Assembly (NCBI RefSeq): GCF_000330725.2
Contig: NZ_AMZY02000008.1
Span: forward strand, 158,175-222,174
Reading direction: 5' to 3'
Source: Mariniradius saccharolyticus AK6
GTDB lineage: Bacteria; Bacteroidota; Bacteroidia; Cytophagales; Cyclobacteriaceae
DNA length: 64,000 nt
The position numbers and the translations under genes are program-made. Shown here piece after piece: positions 61,852-64,000 of this stretch. The notes beneath the pieces are model-generated. The model was not told where the DNA came from. It was given only the letters and a program-made list of their open reading frames with translations, and did no database searches. Position 1 is the stretch's first letter, and each line of letters opens with the position of its first letter.

Positions 61852-63263
61852 AAGAACGCCCCTTACCCTTTAGACAAATCGAATGGTGGGTGATGACCGT
61901 CCTCTTTGTCACGATCATCCTCGCCAACATCTTCCAGACCAACTTCTATTACTTTGATCCGAACAATTCAGAACTGGCAAAATACTTCGCCAAGATTCTG
62001 ATCCCAACGGTCTTGTATTTGGCCTTTTTCCTACACCATCAATTGTTGATTCCCAAAAAGGAAACAAGAAAGAGAAAGCCCATGCACTACCTCCTTTCCT
62101 TCGTGATACTGTTGGTGTGCTTCGTGTTGGTCGGGGCATTTTCCCTGATGGGCGAGATCACGCTCAACTTTGCAACGCCTTATTACTTCAGTTCCGTGGG
62201 TTTGTATATTGGATACCTGCTTCTCGGCGATGTGCTCGAGCAGATATTTCCAAGGTCCGAAACCAAGGATTTTATGGCTTACAATCTCATCAAGTTGGGG
62301 ACGATCTTCGCCTTCTCCATGTTATTTTTGTTCGGCCTTCAGGAAGTCGTGCCCAATTGGATACCGGCGGTATACAGTGTATCGATTCCAACCTTGTTCG
62401 GAATCTTGGTGTACAATTACTTCTTGATCTACCGCAACAGGCTCCGAAACAGAAAAAAACTGGCCAATTTCAGCTACTTCTTTCTGATCGCTGCTATTGT
62501 ATTCTTCTTTGTCGTTGTCGCAGCAGAAAACAACAATGAAGGCCTCTTGGTACTTGGCTTGGCGGTTTTGATTACCGTTGCAGGCTTGATACTTCCTTTT
62601 TCCAACCTGTTTTTCAAGAAGTATGACCACCTCCTTGGCCAAATCCACTCCCTCAGCTATCGGGTCGATGAAGGTTCGGCCAAACTCTCCCTCCTGCGGA
62701 TGCAGATCAATCCGCATTTCCTCTTCAATATCCTCAACACGCTCTATGGTACGGCCCTGCAGGAAAACGCCGAAAGAACCTCGGAAGGCATCCAAAAGCT
62801 CGGCGACATGATGCGCTTTATGCTGCATGAAAACAGCATGGACAAAATCCCCCTCGCCAAGGAAAAGGAATACCTGATCAACTACGTCGACCTGCAAGTC
62901 CTGCGCATCAAGTCGCAGCCCAACATCGACATCGATTTCCGCCACAGCGAGGAAAACTGCAGCGGGCAGATTGCGCCGATGCTGCTGATTCCCTTTGTCG
63001 AAAATGCCTTCAAGCACGGCATCAGTTTCCAGAAAAAATCCTGGGTCAAAATCAGCCTGCGCTGTACCGACGGCGTCGTGTACCTCGATGTCAACAACAG
63101 TATCCACCGCAGCGATGAAGAGGACCCCGAATCCAAGGCTTCCGGCATCGGCCTCGACAACGTGAAGCAGCGCCTCCAACTTCAATATCCCGGCAAGCAT
63201 GAGCTTGTCATCCGGGAAAACGAGGTGGAATATTTTGTACATTTAACCATCCAACTCTCCTGA
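61848..63263 (+). CDS. LytS/YehU-type sensor histidine kinase
   Basis: The 471-residue protein has about eight membrane spans in its first 250 residues (for example ILIPTVLYLAFFLHH, YLLSFVILLVCFVLVGAF, LGLAVLITVAGLILPFSN). Its cytosolic His_kinase domain has LLRMQINPHFLFNILNTLYG with His290 as phospho-acceptor. Further on are VPFVENAFKHGIS-like and GIGLDNVKQRL, which give the N- and G-box of the reduced ATPase domain. It matches the PF06580 family that pairs with LytTR regulators. The regulator starts two bases after its stop. The signal is unknown. Confidence 0.93.
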   Translation: MKERPLPFRQIEWWVMTVLFVTIILANIFQTNFYYFDPNNSELAKYFAKILIPTVLYLAFFLHHQLLIPKKETRKRKPMHYLLSFVILLVCFVLVGAFSLMGEITLNFATPYYFSSVGLYIGYLLLGDVLEQIFPRSETKDFMAYNLIKLGTIFAFSMLFLFGLQEVVPNWIPAVYSVSIPTLFGILVYNYFLIYRNRLRNRKKLANFSYFFLIAAIVFFFVVVAAENNNEGLLVLGLAVLITVAGLILPFSNLFFKKYDHLLGQIHSLSYRVDEGSAKLSLLRMQINPHFLFNILNTLYGTALQENAERTSEGIQKLGDMMRFMLHENSMDKIPLAKEKEYLINYVDLQVLRIKSQPNIDIDFRHSEENCSGQIAPMLLIPFVENAFKHGISFQKKSWVKISLRCTDGVVYLDVNNSIHRSDEEDPESKASGIGLDNVKQRLQLQYPGKHELVIRENEVEYFVHLTIQLS

Positions 63264-63264
63264 C

Positions 63265-63939
63265 ATGCTCCGCGCGATAGCCATAGATGACGAACCGATG
63301 TCCCTTGAGGTGATCAAGTCCCATGCTGCCAAAGTCCCATTTCTCGACCTGAAGGCGGTCTACACGGATGCGATCCTGGCCCTGGAATTTATCAAAAACG
63401 AGCCCGTCGACCTAATTTTCCTGGATATCAAAATGCCCGACATCTCCGGCATGGAACTCGCCACACTCGTACCCAAGGAAACCATGATCGTGTTTACCAC
63501 GGCCTATTCGGAACATGCAGTAAAAAGCTTCGAACTCGATGCCCGGGATTATCTGCTCAAACCTTTCAACCTCGGGCGCTTCCTCAAGGCCTGCCAAAAG
63601 GCCCTAGAATGGCATGAACTTAAAAACGGCAACTTGGCCGGCACGATGTTTATCAAGACGGGCTACGAACAGGTCAAGGTCAATTTCGAGGAACTGCTCT
63701 TCTGCGAAGCCAATGGCAACTATGTCAACTTCCAGCTACCCAAGGAGAAAATCCTCAGCCGTATGACTCTGGGGGAAGTGGAAAAGATTCTGCCAAGCGG
63801 TTTTGTGAAAACACACCGATCCTTTATCGTCAACACCCAACACATCCAAAAAATCGAACGCCACCAACTCACCGTCGGCGACAAACTCGTGCCCATCAGC
63901 GTCAGCTATCAGGAGGGCTTGATGGATCGGTTGAAATGA
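63265..63939 (+). CDS. LytTR-family response regulator
   Basis: The 224-residue protein has a receiver (IDDEPMS at 8-14, Asp54 in FLDIKMPD, DYLLKPF with the switch lysine) and a LytTR DNA-binding domain (about 120-220: TMFIKTGYEQVKVNFEELLF, SRMTLGEVEKILPSGFVKTHRSFIVN). It starts two bases after the kinase stop and should be its output. LytTR regulators bind direct-repeat sites upstream of target genes; none is recognised here. Confidence 0.94.
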   Translation: MLRAIAIDDEPMSLEVIKSHAAKVPFLDLKAVYTDAILALEFIKNEPVDLIFLDIKMPDISGMELATLVPKETMIVFTTAYSEHAVKSFELDARDYLLKPFNLGRFLKACQKALEWHELKNGNLAGTMFIKTGYEQVKVNFEELLFCEANGNYVNFQLPKEKILSRMTLGEVEKILPSGFVKTHRSFIVNTQHIQKIERHQLTVGDKLVPISVSYQEGLMDRLK

Positions 63940-63944
63940 GTTTA

Positions 63945-63976
63945 AGTACGAGGTACGAGGTACAAAGTACGAAGTG
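63945..63976 (+). repeat. short TACGAGG-type tandem repeat at the window edge
   Basis: AGTACGAGGTACGAGGTACAAAGTACGAAGT follows the LytTR stop. The unit is 10 bases with changes. It may continue past the window. Confidence 0.7.
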
Positions 63977-64000
63977 TGCATGCCTGATATAGGTTGACAA

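Noticed and set aside
62322..63242. Minus-strand frame of about 306 codons opposite the LytS kinase
   Set aside because: The plus-strand kinase is complete and recognisable; the antisense product resembles nothing and has no start signal.

Overview
The window looks like chromosomal DNA of a Bacteroidota bacterium, most likely a member of the Cytophagales (Cyclobacteriaceae-like). This is inferred from many Sec signal peptides ending in FGQ/FAQ/SAQ, the scarcity of Shine-Dalgarno sites, promoter-like TAnnTTTG elements, and the gene families present: a two-component-propeller hybrid-type sensor, LytS/LytTR pair, BNR-repeat secreted protein, DUF4468, ORF6N, DUF4157 and front-end desaturase. No rRNA, tRNA, CRISPR array or intact transposase was found.

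Positions 1-8300 form an accessory region. It is visibly AT-rich at first (about 1-6000) and unlike the rest in codon use. It holds the 3' end of a NACHT/STAND NTPase gene with its C-terminal helical part in a separate frame, a DUF4468 secreted protein, a 31-codon scrap of a type I restriction methylase (hsdM), a DUF4365 nuclease-like protein, and a CoiA-like nuclease followed by two unrecognised genes. Repeats and two tandem truncated ORF6N genes follow. It reads as a worn defence or mobile island.

Positions 8330-20550 contain separate modules set in repeat-rich DNA. The first is a two-gene operon (a ten-helix membrane protein and a YtkA-like anchored protein, both with duplicated His motifs) bracketed by long direct repeats. 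Then come an FtsX/MacB-type permease, a multi-PAS histidine kinase lacking an ATPase domain together with a single-domain response regulator, and a DUF4157 (eCIS-core) metallopeptidase-like effector, also bracketed by direct repeats. An exact 41-bp tandem hairpin repeat lies at 11516-11890.

Positions 21100-41650 are more ordinary. Most genes encode secreted, lipoprotein or membrane proteins: SRPBCC protein, two TolB-like propellers, alpha/beta hydrolases, a front-end fatty acid desaturase, a penicillin-acylase-family lipoprotein, a split ThrE threonine/serine exporter, a TMEM175-like channel, a TlpA thioredoxin, a c-type cytochrome and a dihydrofolate-reductase-family protein.

Positions 41880-64000 hold a minus-strand four-gene operon (S41 peptidase, outer-membrane-like protein, S41 peptidase lipoprotein, SDR), a propeller sensor kinase with its NarL-type regulator, an ECF sigma factor followed by a VOC protein and a hydrolase, a PKD/beta-helix lipoprotein, a methyltransferase, an esterase, a large BNR-repeat protein, another hydrolase, and a LytS/LytTR pair preceded by a 46-residue membrane peptide. 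The strongest candidates for something undescribed are the duplicated-His-motif operon at 8330-11176, the repeat-bracketed eCIS-core gene at 18766-20547, and the CoiA-like cluster at 4562-6265.
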